From assembly GCA_903856725.1 (NCBI GenBank), contig CAIOCT010000076.1, forward strand, positions 1 through 52,348: a DNA stretch of 52,348 bases. The letters are read 5' to 3'. The first letter of the stretch is position 1, and each line of letters starts with the position of its first letter. The stretch comes from an uncultured Verrucomicrobiota bacterium. Its GTDB lineage: Bacteria; Verrucomicrobiota; Verrucomicrobiia; Opitutales; Opitutaceae. Below the pieces are notes generated by a model, which made no database searches, was not told the origin of the DNA, and saw nothing but the letters and a program-made list of their open reading frames with translations. A program made the position numbers and the translations under genes. Shown here in pieces: positions 24,701 to 33,010 of this stretch.

Positions 24701-25864
24701 TTAGATATCCGACTTAGGCTCGGGGGCCGTTTGGTTTAATGGCACAATGAGCTCGCCAATGTTTTTATGGACGGCAGGGCCGTCCACTTTTTTCATTTGG
24801 GCGGCGACTTCCGTACTATGAACGGTTGCCAGCGCGATAGCTGCAGCCGTCGGCACCGCGCGACGCAAGAGATCAATTTCATGTTGCACGGAAGAGATCG
24901 AAAAGCGGGCGAGGGTGTCTTGATGGTTGCGTAGCTCAGCTTCGCGATAAATCGAAGCTGGCACCGGTTTAAGATCCCAGATGAAACCCGTCCACGAAAG
25001 GGCTTTCAGGATATAGTAAGTGATATCAAGCTCCCACCAATAGAAGCCTTGGCGGGTAGACGACATGTAGCGGTGGTGATTATTATGCCAACCTTCGCCC
25101 AGTGTGATAAGGGAGAGAATAAAGCTATTTCGAGAATCATCACTGGTGGCGAAGCGTCGGCCGCCCATCAGATGGGCCAGCGAATTGATGCAAGAGGTAC
25201 CGTGGAACAGCGCGGTGGTGCTGATGAAAAATCCCCAGACAAGCAGTTGGGGGCCGCTCGTGTGCCAAGCGGGTAAAGCTTCTTCTAGGCTATGGCCGAG
25301 AACGAAGAGGGTGGTCGCAAACAGAACCGGCACGATAACATCGAAGCGGTTAAGAAAAACGAGCTCGGGGTATTTAGCGAGGTCACGGATTTTGGTATAA
25401 TCAGTGGGAAAGTTACGGCGGCTGGTGATCCAGCCAATATGCGACCACCAGAAACCATGCACATGCGGGGAGTGAGCATCGCTTGGTTCATCGGAGTGCT
25501 GGTGATGGTGACGGTGATGGTAAGCCCACCAAAGGCCGCCTCGTTGCACACAGGTCGCACCGAGGAGGGCTAAAAGAAACTGACCAAAGCGGGAGGTGCT
25601 ATAAGTTTTGTGCGAGAAATAGCGGTGATAAATCCCGGTGACCGCGAACATCCGGATAAAGTAGAGCCCGATCGCTAAACTAACGGCGAGCCAGCTCCAC
25701 CCGGTCCAGATCACCCCAAGGCAGCCAAGGTGCAGAATCAAAAAGGGGATACAGCGAACAAGATTTACCCCGTCGGGTTGAGCCCGAATAGCCTCAGGTG
25801 ACTCTGCTGAATAATCAGAATCGATCCATTGGAACAGAGAGCCGAGCAGGCGGGGTTTAGACAT
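24701..25864 (-). CDS. Membrane-bound acyl desaturase (stearoyl-CoA/delta-9 type)
   Basis: 387 residues from ATG 25864 (a TTG 54 bases upstream would lengthen it by 18). The three His boxes are intact: HRYFSH (80-85), HHRHH (116-120) and HNNHH (260-264), the last inside TLGEGWHNNHHRY. About four membrane helices between them. Introduces a cis double bond into saturated acyl chains using oxygen. The C-terminal 70 residues beyond the catalytic core are unusual and acidic-hydrophobic. First gene of the lipid operon, giving the unsaturated substrate for the Cfa-like enzyme. Confidence 0.93.
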   Translation of the reverse strand: MSKPRLLGSLFQWIDSDYSAESPEAIRAQPDGVNLVRCIPFLILHLGCLGVIWTGWSWLAVSLAIGLYFIRMFAVTGIYHRYFSHKTYSTSRFGQFLLALLGATCVQRGGLWWAYHHRHHHQHSDEPSDAHSPHVHGFWWSHIGWITSRRNFPTDYTKIRDLAKYPELVFLNRFDVIVPVLFATTLFVLGHSLEEALPAWHTSGPQLLVWGFFISTTALFHGTSCINSLAHLMGGRRFATSDDSRNSFILSLITLGEGWHNNHHRYMSSTRQGFYWWELDITYYILKALSWTGFIWDLKPVPASIYREAELRNHQDTLARFSISSVQHEIDLLRRAVPTAAAIALATVHSTEVAAQMKKVDGPAVHKNIGELIVPLNQTAPEPKSDI

Positions 25865-25956
25865 AAAATAAGCTGGGGTCGTAAAAATTGAAGCGGGAGA
25901 AAAACTATCTGGAGACAACGGTGCAAGCTGAGTTTAATGGCATTCTATACAGCGTG

Positions 25957-25972
25957 TTTAGAATGTTCTAAA
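25957..25972. promoter_or_regulatory. Candidate operator upstream of the lipid operon
   Basis: TTTAGAA-TG-TTCTAAA: perfect seven-base-pair inverted repeat with two-base spacer, about 90 bases before the desaturase ATG. On the minus strand its TTAGAA half is 16 bases before TATAGA, so it would cover the -35 region of a candidate promoter. Confidence 0.4.
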
Positions 25973-26001
25973 GCACAAGGGGTGGCTGCTGGTTAGGGGT
26001 T

Positions 26002-26133
26002 ATGAATCAACAGCTTTCCTTCGTCGCTCGGGTGGGGATTGATCCCCTCAAGGCCGGGAAGGGCTCGGGCGAGGGTAGTCGATATGCCCCTCATTTCATG
26101 GAACTGGGCCAAGGAGGGGCCTTTTCCTTTTGA
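26002..26133 (+). CDS. Possible 43-residue ORF
   Basis: ATG to TGA, beginning MNQQLSFVARVGIDPLKAGK and rich in Gly near the end. An AGGGG element lies close before the ATG. It sits in the divergent region between the lipid operon and a thioesterase gene. No family is recognised and chance is not excluded. Confidence 0.3.
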   Translation: MNQQLSFVARVGIDPLKAGKGSGEGSRYAPHFMELGQGGAFSF

Positions 26134-26157
26134 CTGAGTAGTTGAGCTATCAGCATT

Positions 26158-26628
26158 TTGATCGGCGTGACTGGTGCAGATCCCAATCTAGCTGATTCCT
26201 CTTCCCAGGGACCGCAGCTGATCTACGCAAAATTTGAAACGGAGCTACAGGTGCGGCCCGATGATATCGATATGTATCAGCATGTTCACAGTAGCCGTTA
26301 TATGGATTACGTATTAGCCGCGCGGTTCGATCAGATGGAGCGCTGCTATAAGATGCCCATGGCTGATTTTCAGAAACAGGGCTATGGCTGGTTTATGGCG
26401 ACCGCCCAGATGAATTTTAAGCGTCCTTTAGGGCTTGGGGATCGCTTCATAGTCAGAACTTGGATCGAAAGATTCACGCTCATTGGGGTTAAGGTGCAGT
26501 TTCAGATTATTCGTACTTTAGACAATAAGCTCAGTTGCGATGGCTGGTTTGACTACGTGATGGTCTCAATGGAGACCTCTCGAGCGGTGCGTTTGCCGGC
26601 AGATATTAAGGCGAAATACGAGATTTAG
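26158..26628 (+). CDS. Acyl-CoA thioesterase, 4-hydroxybenzoyl-CoA-thioesterase-like hotdog fold
   Basis: 156 residues if started at TTG 26158; GTG 26167 is an alternative. The hotdog core begins FETELQVRPDDIDMYQHVHSSRYMDYVLAARFDQM, with the family Asp and His in the opening (DDIDMYQHVHSSRY resembles the DxDxxxHVNN block, with HVHSS in place of HVNN). It hydrolyses acyl-CoA or acyl-ACP thioesters. It lies divergent from the lipid operon, and its end is followed by a probable promoter for the RRM protein gene. Confidence 0.85.
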   Translation: MIGVTGADPNLADSSSQGPQLIYAKFETELQVRPDDIDMYQHVHSSRYMDYVLAARFDQMERCYKMPMADFQKQGYGWFMATAQMNFKRPLGLGDRFIVRTWIERFTLIGVKVQFQIIRTLDNKLSCDGWFDYVMVSMETSRAVRLPADIKAKYEI

Positions 26629-26637
26629 GCAATAGGG

Positions 26638-26664
26638 TTGCGATTCCATAAATAACTATATAAT
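26638..26664 (+). promoter_or_regulatory. Promoter candidate for the RRM protein gene
   Basis: TTGCGA (26638-26643) and TATAAT (26659-26664) with 15-base spacing; a start near 26671 would give a leader of about 185 bases before the ATG at 26857. Confidence 0.45.
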
Positions 26665-26856
26665 ATTTACTTGCGAATTTAAAAGCCAGATTACGCTTGC
26701 ATTATAGCCGAAGCTGAGTGTCTTAGCGGCCTCGTTAGAGATAGCGTTTGATGACAGGATCTGGTGAGTCGTTGGCTGAGCATTGGCTCAAGTGATGATT
26801 TCGAAACCCACAGTGGGAACGGACTGGCAGATGGCGAAGGATCTACGAATTATCAC

Positions 26857-27258
26857 ATGAGCAATTCCAAACTATACGTTGGAAATTTATCGTTTAATAC
26901 CACTGAGGGCGAACTCCGCTCTCATTTTGAGCAGTTCGGCTCGGTTACCGACACCTACGTCGCTATGGACAAAATGACGGGCCGCCCACGCGGTTTCGCC
27001 TTCGTTACCATGGGCACAGCTGATGAGGCCAAGATGGCTATCGAGAAGACCAATGGTGTCGATCTCGGCGGTCGCGCCCTCCAAGTCAATGAGGCCCGTC
27101 CGAAGGAAGAGCGTCCTTCTGGTGGCTTCGGCGGCGGCGGTCGCGGTGGCTTCGGCGGCGAACGTCGTGGCTTCGGCGGCGGTGGTCGCGGTGGTCGCAG
27201 CGGCGGCGGCGGCGGCGGTTACGGCGGCGGCGGTGGTGGTGGCGGCGGTCGCTACTAA
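26857..27258 (+). CDS. Glycine-rich RRM RNA-binding protein
   Basis: 133 residues from ATG 26857; an in-frame start 93 bases upstream gives a non-RRM extension. One RNA recognition motif: RNP2 KLYVGNLS (5-12) and RNP1 RGFAFVTM (45-52), ending with [16 protein letters not shown]. From residue 89 the tail is almost all Gly, with Arg, Phe, Ser and Tyr (RGG-like). Such proteins in cyanobacteria and Verrucomicrobia are cold-induced RNA chaperones. The long AT-rich to mixed leader of about 185-228 bases is consistent with post-transcriptional control. Followed by an intrinsic terminator. Confidence 0.95.
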   Translation: MSNSKLYVGNLSFNTTEGELRSHFEQFGSVTDTYVAMDKMTGRPRGFAFVTMGTADEAKMAIEKTNGVDLGGRALQVNEARPKEERPSGGFGGGGRGGFGGERRGFGGGGRGGRSGGGGGGYGGGGGGGGGRY

Positions 27259-27291
27259 TCAACCGTTCGCTTTCGCGAACTTTACTTTCAA

Positions 27292-27321
27292 GGCGGAGCC
27301 CAAGTGGCTCCGCCTTTTTTT
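27292..27321 (+). terminator. Intrinsic terminator of the RRM gene
   Basis: Nine-base-pair perfect stem (27292-27300 with 27306-27314), five-base loop and seven U residues. A smaller hairpin, GTTCGC with GCGAAC, precedes it at 27265-27280. Confidence 0.92.
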
Positions 27322-27451
27322 GGCCGCTAGCGGCATTCTGGTCCGGTTGAACAAGGCACGGTCCGATATGCGAAAGGGGTATTGCCTGGCTTAGGCTAGA
27401 AATTGAGTTGCACGGCCCCGTGGGCGTCGCTCCTTTGGCCTTTCATTTTTC

Positions 27452-28489
27452 ATGACCAAGTTTCATCGGTTTCTTGCGCTCCTTTGTTTTTTACTGAGCT
27501 GCCTCTATGGGCAGGTGCTTGGTAAAGCTTCATCGTCAACTCAGTCTGTTTATAGCGGGCTGATCGTGATCGACGCGGCTACGGGGCGAGTGCTCGTAGA
27601 AGATAATGCTGACGATGTTAGCCCGCCGGCTAGCATGACGAAGTTAATGACCTTTGCCGTGGTCGCCGATAAGATCGCTAGTGGGGCGCTTACGCGTGAG
27701 ACCTTGGTGAAAATAACGAATGAGGATTCTAAAATAGGCGGGACGCAGGTTTACCTCGATGCCCGTGAGACTTTTTCGCTCGATGAGTTGCTTTATGCGA
27801 TGATGATCCAATCCGCCAATGATGCGGCGCATGCGGTCGCGCGAATTTCGGCTGGCTCGGTAGAGGCGTTCGTTGGGCTCATGAATGCCAAGGCTCAAGA
27901 ATTAGGCATGACGCATACAACATTCCGCTCACCGCACGGTCTGCCGCCATCAAGTCGGCATAAAGCTGATGGCGATTTAACGACCCCACGGGATTATGCG
28001 CTCCTGTGTCGCTACCTGCTGGGTCATACTAACGTCCTGCAATATTCATCAGTTCAGCACCGCGATTTTGGATTAAATCGTAAGCAGGGGCCTCAGCACA
28101 TGAAGAACCACAATAACCTGCTTGGGAAAGTCGCGGGAGTTGATGGACTAAAGACAGGATACACCGCGAGTGCCGGTTATTGCTTGAGCGCCACCGCTGA
28201 GCGCCGCGGTCGGCGGGTAATTGTGGTTATCATGGGTTCATTTGGTCCGAACGGTCAGCGCGATCTTGGTAAAACACGCGACCTTAAAGCGATTGAGTTA
28301 ATCGAACGCGGCTTCACCGCCTTGGCCTCTAGCCTGCCAAATAATTTGCCGACGACTGTGAACTCACCCACCGCGGTGATCCCCACCGTGAAAACGCTTG
28401 AATCTGCTGGATCTGCGCCCGAACAATCCTCGACGCCGCCGGCTGATGGCTTCACCTTTCGCGTCGGTCCTCTTGTCAAAAAACCATGA
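27452..28489 (+). CDS. D-alanyl-D-alanine carboxypeptidase (PBP5/DacA-like)
   Basis: 345 residues. Signal peptide at about 1-24 (FLALLCFLLSCLYGQVLG). The three penicillin-binding motifs are intact: SMTK at 61-64 with Ser61 nucleophile, SAN at 121-123 and KTG at 234-236. Peptidase S11, trimming the terminal D-Ala of peptidoglycan pentapeptides in the periplasm. The C-terminus (about 290-345) is Pro/Thr/Ser-rich instead of the second beta domain and membrane helix of E. coli DacA. The stop overlaps the FKBP start by four bases (ATGA). Confidence 0.94.
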   Translation: MTKFHRFLALLCFLLSCLYGQVLGKASSSTQSVYSGLIVIDAATGRVLVEDNADDVSPPASMTKLMTFAVVADKIASGALTRETLVKITNEDSKIGGTQVYLDARETFSLDELLYAMMIQSANDAAHAVARISAGSVEAFVGLMNAKAQELGMTHTTFRSPHGLPPSSRHKADGDLTTPRDYALLCRYLLGHTNVLQYSSVQHRDFGLNRKQGPQHMKNHNNLLGKVAGVDGLKTGYTASAGYCLSATAERRGRRVIVVIMGSFGPNGQRDLGKTRDLKAIELIERGFTALASSLPNNLPTTVNSPTAVIPTVKTLESAGSAPEQSSTPPADGFTFRVGPLVKKP

Positions 28490-28971
28490 ATAATGCTGCC
28501 ATTCGTCGATTTGTTTTTCTGGTCTGCTCTGGATTTTTACTCAGCGCTGCTCCGCTCCACGCGCAACGGGAAAAATTGCCGCCGGAAGATATTGAATTCG
28601 TTGAGCAGAAATGGCCCGACGCCAAGCGGACTTATACTGGTCTGCGCTACATAGTGCTTAAAGCGGGCCAGCCCGATGGACCCATGCCGAAAGCGGGTTC
28701 ACTGGTTAAGGTACTCTACAAAGGGATGCTGCTCAACGGCACAGTTTTCGACCAATCGGCCGATGCCGCGCACCCCTTGGAAGCGCGGATTGGGCGCAGT
28801 GAATTAATTGAAGGCTGGGATGAGGCGGTGCAGAAAATGCGCCGTGGGGATAAATGGCTACTGATTGTACCGCCTGAGATGGCTTATGGGGCCCGGGGTA
28901 AGCCGCCGGCTATTCCGCGTAGCGCGACGCTAATTTTTGAAATGGAGCTAGTCGATTTTTCTCAAGAATAA
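28486..28971 (+). CDS. FKBP-type peptidyl-prolyl cis-trans isomerase, exported
   Basis: 161 residues with a signal peptide (about 1-26, cleavage after HAQ). The FKBP domain runs from about 60 to 158: GSLVKVLYKGMLLNGTVFDQS, IEGWDEAVQKMRRGDKWLLIVPPEMAYGARGKPPAIPRSATLIFEMELV. It accelerates prolyl isomerisation in exported proteins. Translationally coupled to the upstream carboxypeptidase, so the pair probably serves envelope assembly. Converges with rarD. Confidence 0.94.
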   Translation: MNNAAIRRFVFLVCSGFLLSAAPLHAQREKLPPEDIEFVEQKWPDAKRTYTGLRYIVLKAGQPDGPMPKAGSLVKVLYKGMLLNGTVFDQSADAAHPLEARIGRSELIEGWDEAVQKMRRGDKWLLIVPPEMAYGARGKPPAIPRSATLIFEMELVDFSQE

Positions 28972-28986
28972 GGTCTCTGCCTGGGT

Positions 28987-29889
28987 CTAAATGTTCGCTC
29001 GAAGATGATGGCGCTGAGTCCAGAAGCCGTCGCCAGTATAAAGTATTAGTCCAGTCCAGATGCACGCGTAAGCTTGCAGGTGGACCAAATCGAAGGGCTC
29101 ATGATAGAGAAAATAGCCCAGCAAGAATTGTACGCTCGGCGCTACATATTGCAGTAGGCCGAGCGTTGTTAACGGGATGCGCTGGGCGCCGTACGCAAAT
29201 AAGAGCAGGGGAATTGCTGTCACAATGCCCACGCTCAGAACTAAAATATGCTGCCACCAATCTACGCGGCCAAGGGCGCCTATTCCTGTGTGGTGCCACC
29301 AGGCCAGCAATCCGAGAGCAAGCGGAAGCAGCATGAGCGTCTCAGCGGTTAGCCCAGGAATCGCACCCAGGGCGGATTTTTTCTTAAGCAACCCATATCC
29401 TGACCAAGTGCCGGCGATCGCTAAAGCGATCCAAGGGATATGACCTAAGCGGGTGAGAAGAGTAATGACGCCACCCGCCGCCAGACTAATCGCTAGCCAC
29501 TGCAAGGTGCGTAATCGCTCGTGCAGAAGCAGTGAACCGAGCGCTACATTGACGAGTGGAACGAGAAAATATCCGAGACTAGATTCAATAATCTGCCCAT
29601 GATTTACGGCCCAAACATAGACCGTCCAATTAGCTGCTAGCAATAAGCTGCTGAGTAGATTCAGCCCAATCAGTCGTGGGTGGGCAAAAGCGGCGCGCAA
29701 CGCTCGCAAATTATTTTGCCAAGCGAGGATGCCGATTAAAAATAATAATGACCAGACTATGCGATGCATAATGAGCTCGATCGAGGCGATCGAGCTCATC
29801 TGTTTCCAATACAGAGGGACGAGGCCCCAAAAAAGAAAACTAGCCGTGGCCGCGAGCGCGCCGCGAGCGGCGTTAGCAGGAGAAGTCAT
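28987..29889 (-). CDS. rarD: RarD family EamA permease
   Basis: 300 residues with ten predicted membrane segments. The RarD-type opening GALAATASFLFWGLVPLYWKQM and ANWTVYVWAVNHGQIIESSLGYFLVPLVNVALG are distinctive of this subgroup (TIGR00688 by my recall). Proposed to export or import small metabolites; substrate not established here. Lies 57 bases after a YciA-type thioesterase gene on the same strand. Confidence 0.9.
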   Translation of the reverse strand: MTSPANAARGALAATASFLFWGLVPLYWKQMSSIASIELIMHRIVWSLLFLIGILAWQNNLRALRAAFAHPRLIGLNLLSSLLLAANWTVYVWAVNHGQIIESSLGYFLVPLVNVALGSLLLHERLRTLQWLAISLAAGGVITLLTRLGHIPWIALAIAGTWSGYGLLKKKSALGAIPGLTAETLMLLPLALGLLAWWHHTGIGALGRVDWWQHILVLSVGIVTAIPLLLFAYGAQRIPLTTLGLLQYVAPSVQFLLGYFLYHEPFDLVHLQAYACIWTGLILYTGDGFWTQRHHLRANI

Positions 29890-29946
29890 AAAAAAGTGAG
29901 TCCGTTAAAAGCGGGCTGCGCTGAGTGATTAATGCTCAGAGTGGCC

Positions 29947-30345
29947 TTAGGCTGGACGATGCACGGGCTGAGGCCGCCCGTGATCATCGATCGCAACATA
30001 AGTGTACATCCCTTTGGTGACACGTAGTAATCGCCCATCACGGCCGCGTTGGACCCAGGCCTCGACCGCAATTTGCATAGAGGTCCGGCCAGTTTTTAGG
30101 AGCGAAGCGTGACAGTTAACGATGTCGCCTACATTTACCGGGTGCAGAAAAGCCATACCATCTACCGCGACCGTCGTGACGCGACTGCGGGCCAGGTTCT
30201 GGGCATAAATAGCAGCCCCTAAATCCATTTGTGACATCAACCAGCCGCCAAAAATATCGCCGCTTGCATTAGTATCAGCCGGCATGGCGATCGTGCGAAT
30301 CACTAGCTCACCGTGTGGCGCTGTTGGGGAAAGAGGATCACTCAT
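29947..30345 (-). CDS. Acyl-CoA thioesterase, YciA-like
   Basis: 132 residues, hotdog fold of the acyl-CoA hydrolase family: IRTIAMPADTNASGDIFGGWLMSQMDLGAAI contains the catalytic-region GDIFGGW and active Asp (QMDL), and VAVDGMAFLHPVNVGDIVNCHA is the second block. It hydrolyses short- to medium-chain acyl-CoAs in the cytoplasm. ATG start at 30345; probably cotranscribed with rarD. Confidence 0.93.
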   Translation of the reverse strand: MSDPLSPTAPHGELVIRTIAMPADTNASGDIFGGWLMSQMDLGAAIYAQNLARSRVTTVAVDGMAFLHPVNVGDIVNCHASLLKTGRTSMQIAVEAWVQRGRDGRLLRVTKGMYTYVAIDDHGRPQPVHRPA

Positions 30346-30491
30346 AGGTTGAGCCTAGGCGTACCCGTGACCGACTAGCAAGTACGCTGGCGATAGCAGG
30401 CGGGCCGGATCGTTGGGTCCAAAGATGCCGCCATGGGCGGGCGAGTTTTGGCGTTGTTTTCAGAGGAGATGAGCGGGATAGTGCGGAAAAT

Positions 30492-31430
30492 ATGGCCGCC
30501 CTCGCTCAGATTGCTGTTCGCCGTTTGTTTAATGCCATCGGTCCAGTTGATTATGTTGGTCTTGAGGAACGCGTCGCCAAATACGGGACGAGGAGTCTCA
30601 AGAAAAATGCTAAACGGTTTGGGTTAAAGCTGGCGGTGTCTATGATCGACCTCACCACGCTCGAAGGCAAAGATACCCGCAGTAAAGTTGAGGCTTTGTG
30701 TCAGAAGGCTCGCCAGCCCCATGACAATCTTGTCACTCCCGCGGTCGCCGCTGTCTGTGTTTATCCGGCTATGGTGCGGCATGCGCGGCGCGCGCTGGGG
30801 CCGCATTCATCGGTGCGCATCGCGTCAGTTGCCACGGCTTTCCCCTCTGGACAGACTGCACTTAAAACTCGTTTAGCGGAGGTGAAATGGGCGGTGGCGG
30901 AAGGAGCCGATGAGATCGACATGGTTATTAACCGTGGGGCCTTTCTCGCGGGGGAATTTTCTTTGGTGCAAGATGAAATTGCCGCCGTCCGCGCCACTTG
31001 CGGCGCCGCGACGCTCAAGGTCATTCTCGAGGTCAGCGAGTTAGAGACCTATGACAATATTCGGGCTGCCTCATTTTTGGCGATGCGCGTGTTGCGGCCA
31101 GGAGATTTTATTAAAACGAGCACTGGTAAAACCACCCTCAACGCGACTTTGGGGAATAATCAAGTCATGCTCGAAGCGATTCGCGATTATTACCTCGAGA
31201 CGGGCATTCCTATTTCGATGAAGCCCGCTGGCGGGATTCGCACAGCAAAGCAGGCGCTCACTTTCTTGGTGGCCGTCAAAGAGACGCTCGGCGACGCCTG
31301 GCTTAATAATGTGCGTTATCGCTTTGGTGCCTCTGCGCTTCTTAACGATCTGCTGCGTCAGCTGGAGAAAGAAAAAACCGGTGCTTACCCCGCGCCGTAT
31401 TATTTTAGCGAAGCGACTGAAAGTTATTAA
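30492..31430 (+). CDS. deoC: Deoxyribose-phosphate aldolase
   Basis: 312 residues, the longer form of the family (E. coli about 259). Splits 2-deoxyribose 5-phosphate into acetaldehyde and glyceraldehyde 3-phosphate. The Schiff-base lysine is Lys208 in FIKTSTGK, and the second essential lysine is Lys244 in MKPAGGIR. ADEIDMVINRGAFLAGE carries the catalytic Asp. First gene of a five-gene plus-strand unit with aldehyde dehydrogenase, POT transporter, half ALDH and membrane protein. Confidence 0.96.
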   Translation: MAALAQIAVRRLFNAIGPVDYVGLEERVAKYGTRSLKKNAKRFGLKLAVSMIDLTTLEGKDTRSKVEALCQKARQPHDNLVTPAVAAVCVYPAMVRHARRALGPHSSVRIASVATAFPSGQTALKTRLAEVKWAVAEGADEIDMVINRGAFLAGEFSLVQDEIAAVRATCGAATLKVILEVSELETYDNIRAASFLAMRVLRPGDFIKTSTGKTTLNATLGNNQVMLEAIRDYYLETGIPISMKPAGGIRTAKQALTFLVAVKETLGDAWLNNVRYRFGASALLNDLLRQLEKEKTGAYPAPYYFSEATESY

Positions 31431-31479
31431 ATTTTTGCCACTGCTACATCTATCCTACGGCCAACCGTGATCAAAAATC

Positions 31480-32988
31480 ATGCCAACTTTGCTTAATAAA
31501 AAACGTTCCGCCTCCTCCCTTCGTCGTCAGGCTGCGCCGGCGCTCATTTTTGGTGACCTTTGGGCTTATGATCCCGCGCCTGAGACTGCTGACCCCAAAC
31601 TCAAGACGCGCTATGAGCTTTTTATTGGCGGTAAATTTGTAGCCCCCGCCTCGGGTCAGTATTTTGACTCAATCAACCCGGCTAACGAACAAAAGCTCGC
31701 AGAGATTGCGCATGCCAATACCGCGGATGTAGCCGCGGCTTATCGAGCTGCGAAAAAAGCCTATGAGCAAACCTGGAGCCGGTTGCCTGGTCGGGAGCGC
31801 GCCAAATATCTTTTTCGGATCGCTCGATTGCTCCAGGACCGAGCGCGCGAATTCGCGGTGGCGGAAACAATGGATGGCGGGAAGCCAATCAAGGAGTCGC
31901 GCGATTTTGATGTGCCCATGGCCGCGGCGCATTTTTTTTATCACGCCGGCTGGGCAGATAAACTTGAGTATGTGGCGCCGGGCCGTCGGGTTGCCCCTCT
32001 CGGGGTAGTGGGCCAAGTTATACCCTGGAATTTTCCTTTGCTGATGCTGGCCTGGAAAATTGCGCCTGCGCTCGCGATGGGTAATTGCGTCGTGATCAAG
32101 CCAGCCGAGACGACCAGTATTACAGCCCTCAAACTCGCGGAAATCTTCCAAGATGCCGGTTTGCCGGCCGGGGTAGTTAACATTGTCACTGGTTTTGGTG
32201 ATACCGGCGCAGCCGTCATGGCGCACCCTCTTGCAGCCAAGGTTGCCTTCACCGGCTCGACCGAGGTTGGAAAGATCATCATGCGCTCGCTCGCTGGTAC
32301 GAATAAAAAAATGACGATGGAGCTAGGTGGCAAAGCGGCCAATATCATTTTTGATGATGCGCCGCTCGATCAGGCAATTGAGGGAATCGTTAACGGAATC
32401 TTTTTCAATCAGGGCCACGTGTGTTGTGCCGGCTCACGCCTTTTAGTGCACGAGCCCATCGCAGCTACGGTGCTCGCCAAACTGAAGCAGCGCATGCGTA
32501 CCCTGCGAGTGGGTGATCCGCTTGATAAGAATACGGATATCGGCGCAATTAATTCGAAGGCTCAGCTCGCTACCATCAAGCGCCTGGTCGCTGTCGGGGT
32601 CAAAGAGGGGGCTGCCCTGTACCAGCCAGACTGTGTGTTGCCGGCCAAGGGATTTTATTTTCGACCGACAGTTTTCTCGGGTGTCTCCATGAGCCACCGC
32701 ATCGCCCGCGAGGAAATTTTCGGGCCGGTCTTAAGCGTGCTGACGTTTCGGACGGTAGATGAGGCGATTGAAAAAGCGAACAACACTGCCTACGGCTTGA
32801 GTGCTGGTGTCTGGACGGACAAAGGTTCGCGCATTTTAAAATTAGCTGCTGAGCTCAAAGCGGGAGTTGTTTGGGCCAATACTTACAATAAATTTGATCC
32901 GGCCTCGCCCTTTGGCGGTTATAAGGAATCTGGTTTCGGCCGCGAAGGTGGTCGGCAAGGACTTCTCGATTATTGCCAGTTCGTCTAA
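31480..32988 (+). CDS. Aldehyde dehydrogenase (NAD(P)-dependent)
   Basis: 502 residues. Catalytic pair visible: general-base Glu281 in MELGGK and nucleophile Cys315 in GHVCCAGSR, spaced 34 as in human ALDH2 (268/302). NAD-binding PWNFPLLMLAWKIAPAL and VIKPAE, and GSTEVG, are intact. It follows deoC by 49 bases, so acetaldehyde produced by DeoC is the likely substrate, oxidised to acetate. ATG start; no Shine-Dalgarno seen. Confidence 0.95.
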   Translation: MPTLLNKKRSASSLRRQAAPALIFGDLWAYDPAPETADPKLKTRYELFIGGKFVAPASGQYFDSINPANEQKLAEIAHANTADVAAAYRAAKKAYEQTWSRLPGRERAKYLFRIARLLQDRAREFAVAETMDGGKPIKESRDFDVPMAAAHFFYHAGWADKLEYVAPGRRVAPLGVVGQVIPWNFPLLMLAWKIAPALAMGNCVVIKPAETTSITALKLAEIFQDAGLPAGVVNIVTGFGDTGAAVMAHPLAAKVAFTGSTEVGKIIMRSLAGTNKKMTMELGGKAANIIFDDAPLDQAIEGIVNGIFFNQGHVCCAGSRLLVHEPIAATVLAKLKQRMRTLRVGDPLDKNTDIGAINSKAQLATIKRLVAVGVKEGAALYQPDCVLPAKGFYFRPTVFSGVSMSHRIAREEIFGPVLSVLTFRTVDEAIEKANNTAYGLSAGVWTDKGSRILKLAAELKAGVVWANTYNKFDPASPFGGYKESGFGREGGRQGLLDYCQFV

Positions 32989-33010
32989 AAATTAACCCTT
33001 CCTTTTCATT

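Noticed and set aside
25957-25972. LexA/SOS box
   Set aside because: The dyad TTTAGAA-TG-TTCTAAA has a spacing and sequence unlike LexA boxes I know; no SOS gene is linked.
27120-27257. GGCGGC/GGT tandem repeat as a regulatory repeat
   Set aside because: It is the coding sequence of the glycine-rich tail of the RRM protein, so needs no other explanation.
27023-27394. Plus-strand Ala/Val-rich ORF in another frame over the RRM tail
   Set aside because: Produced by the GGC/GGT repeats read out of frame; it crosses the intrinsic terminator.
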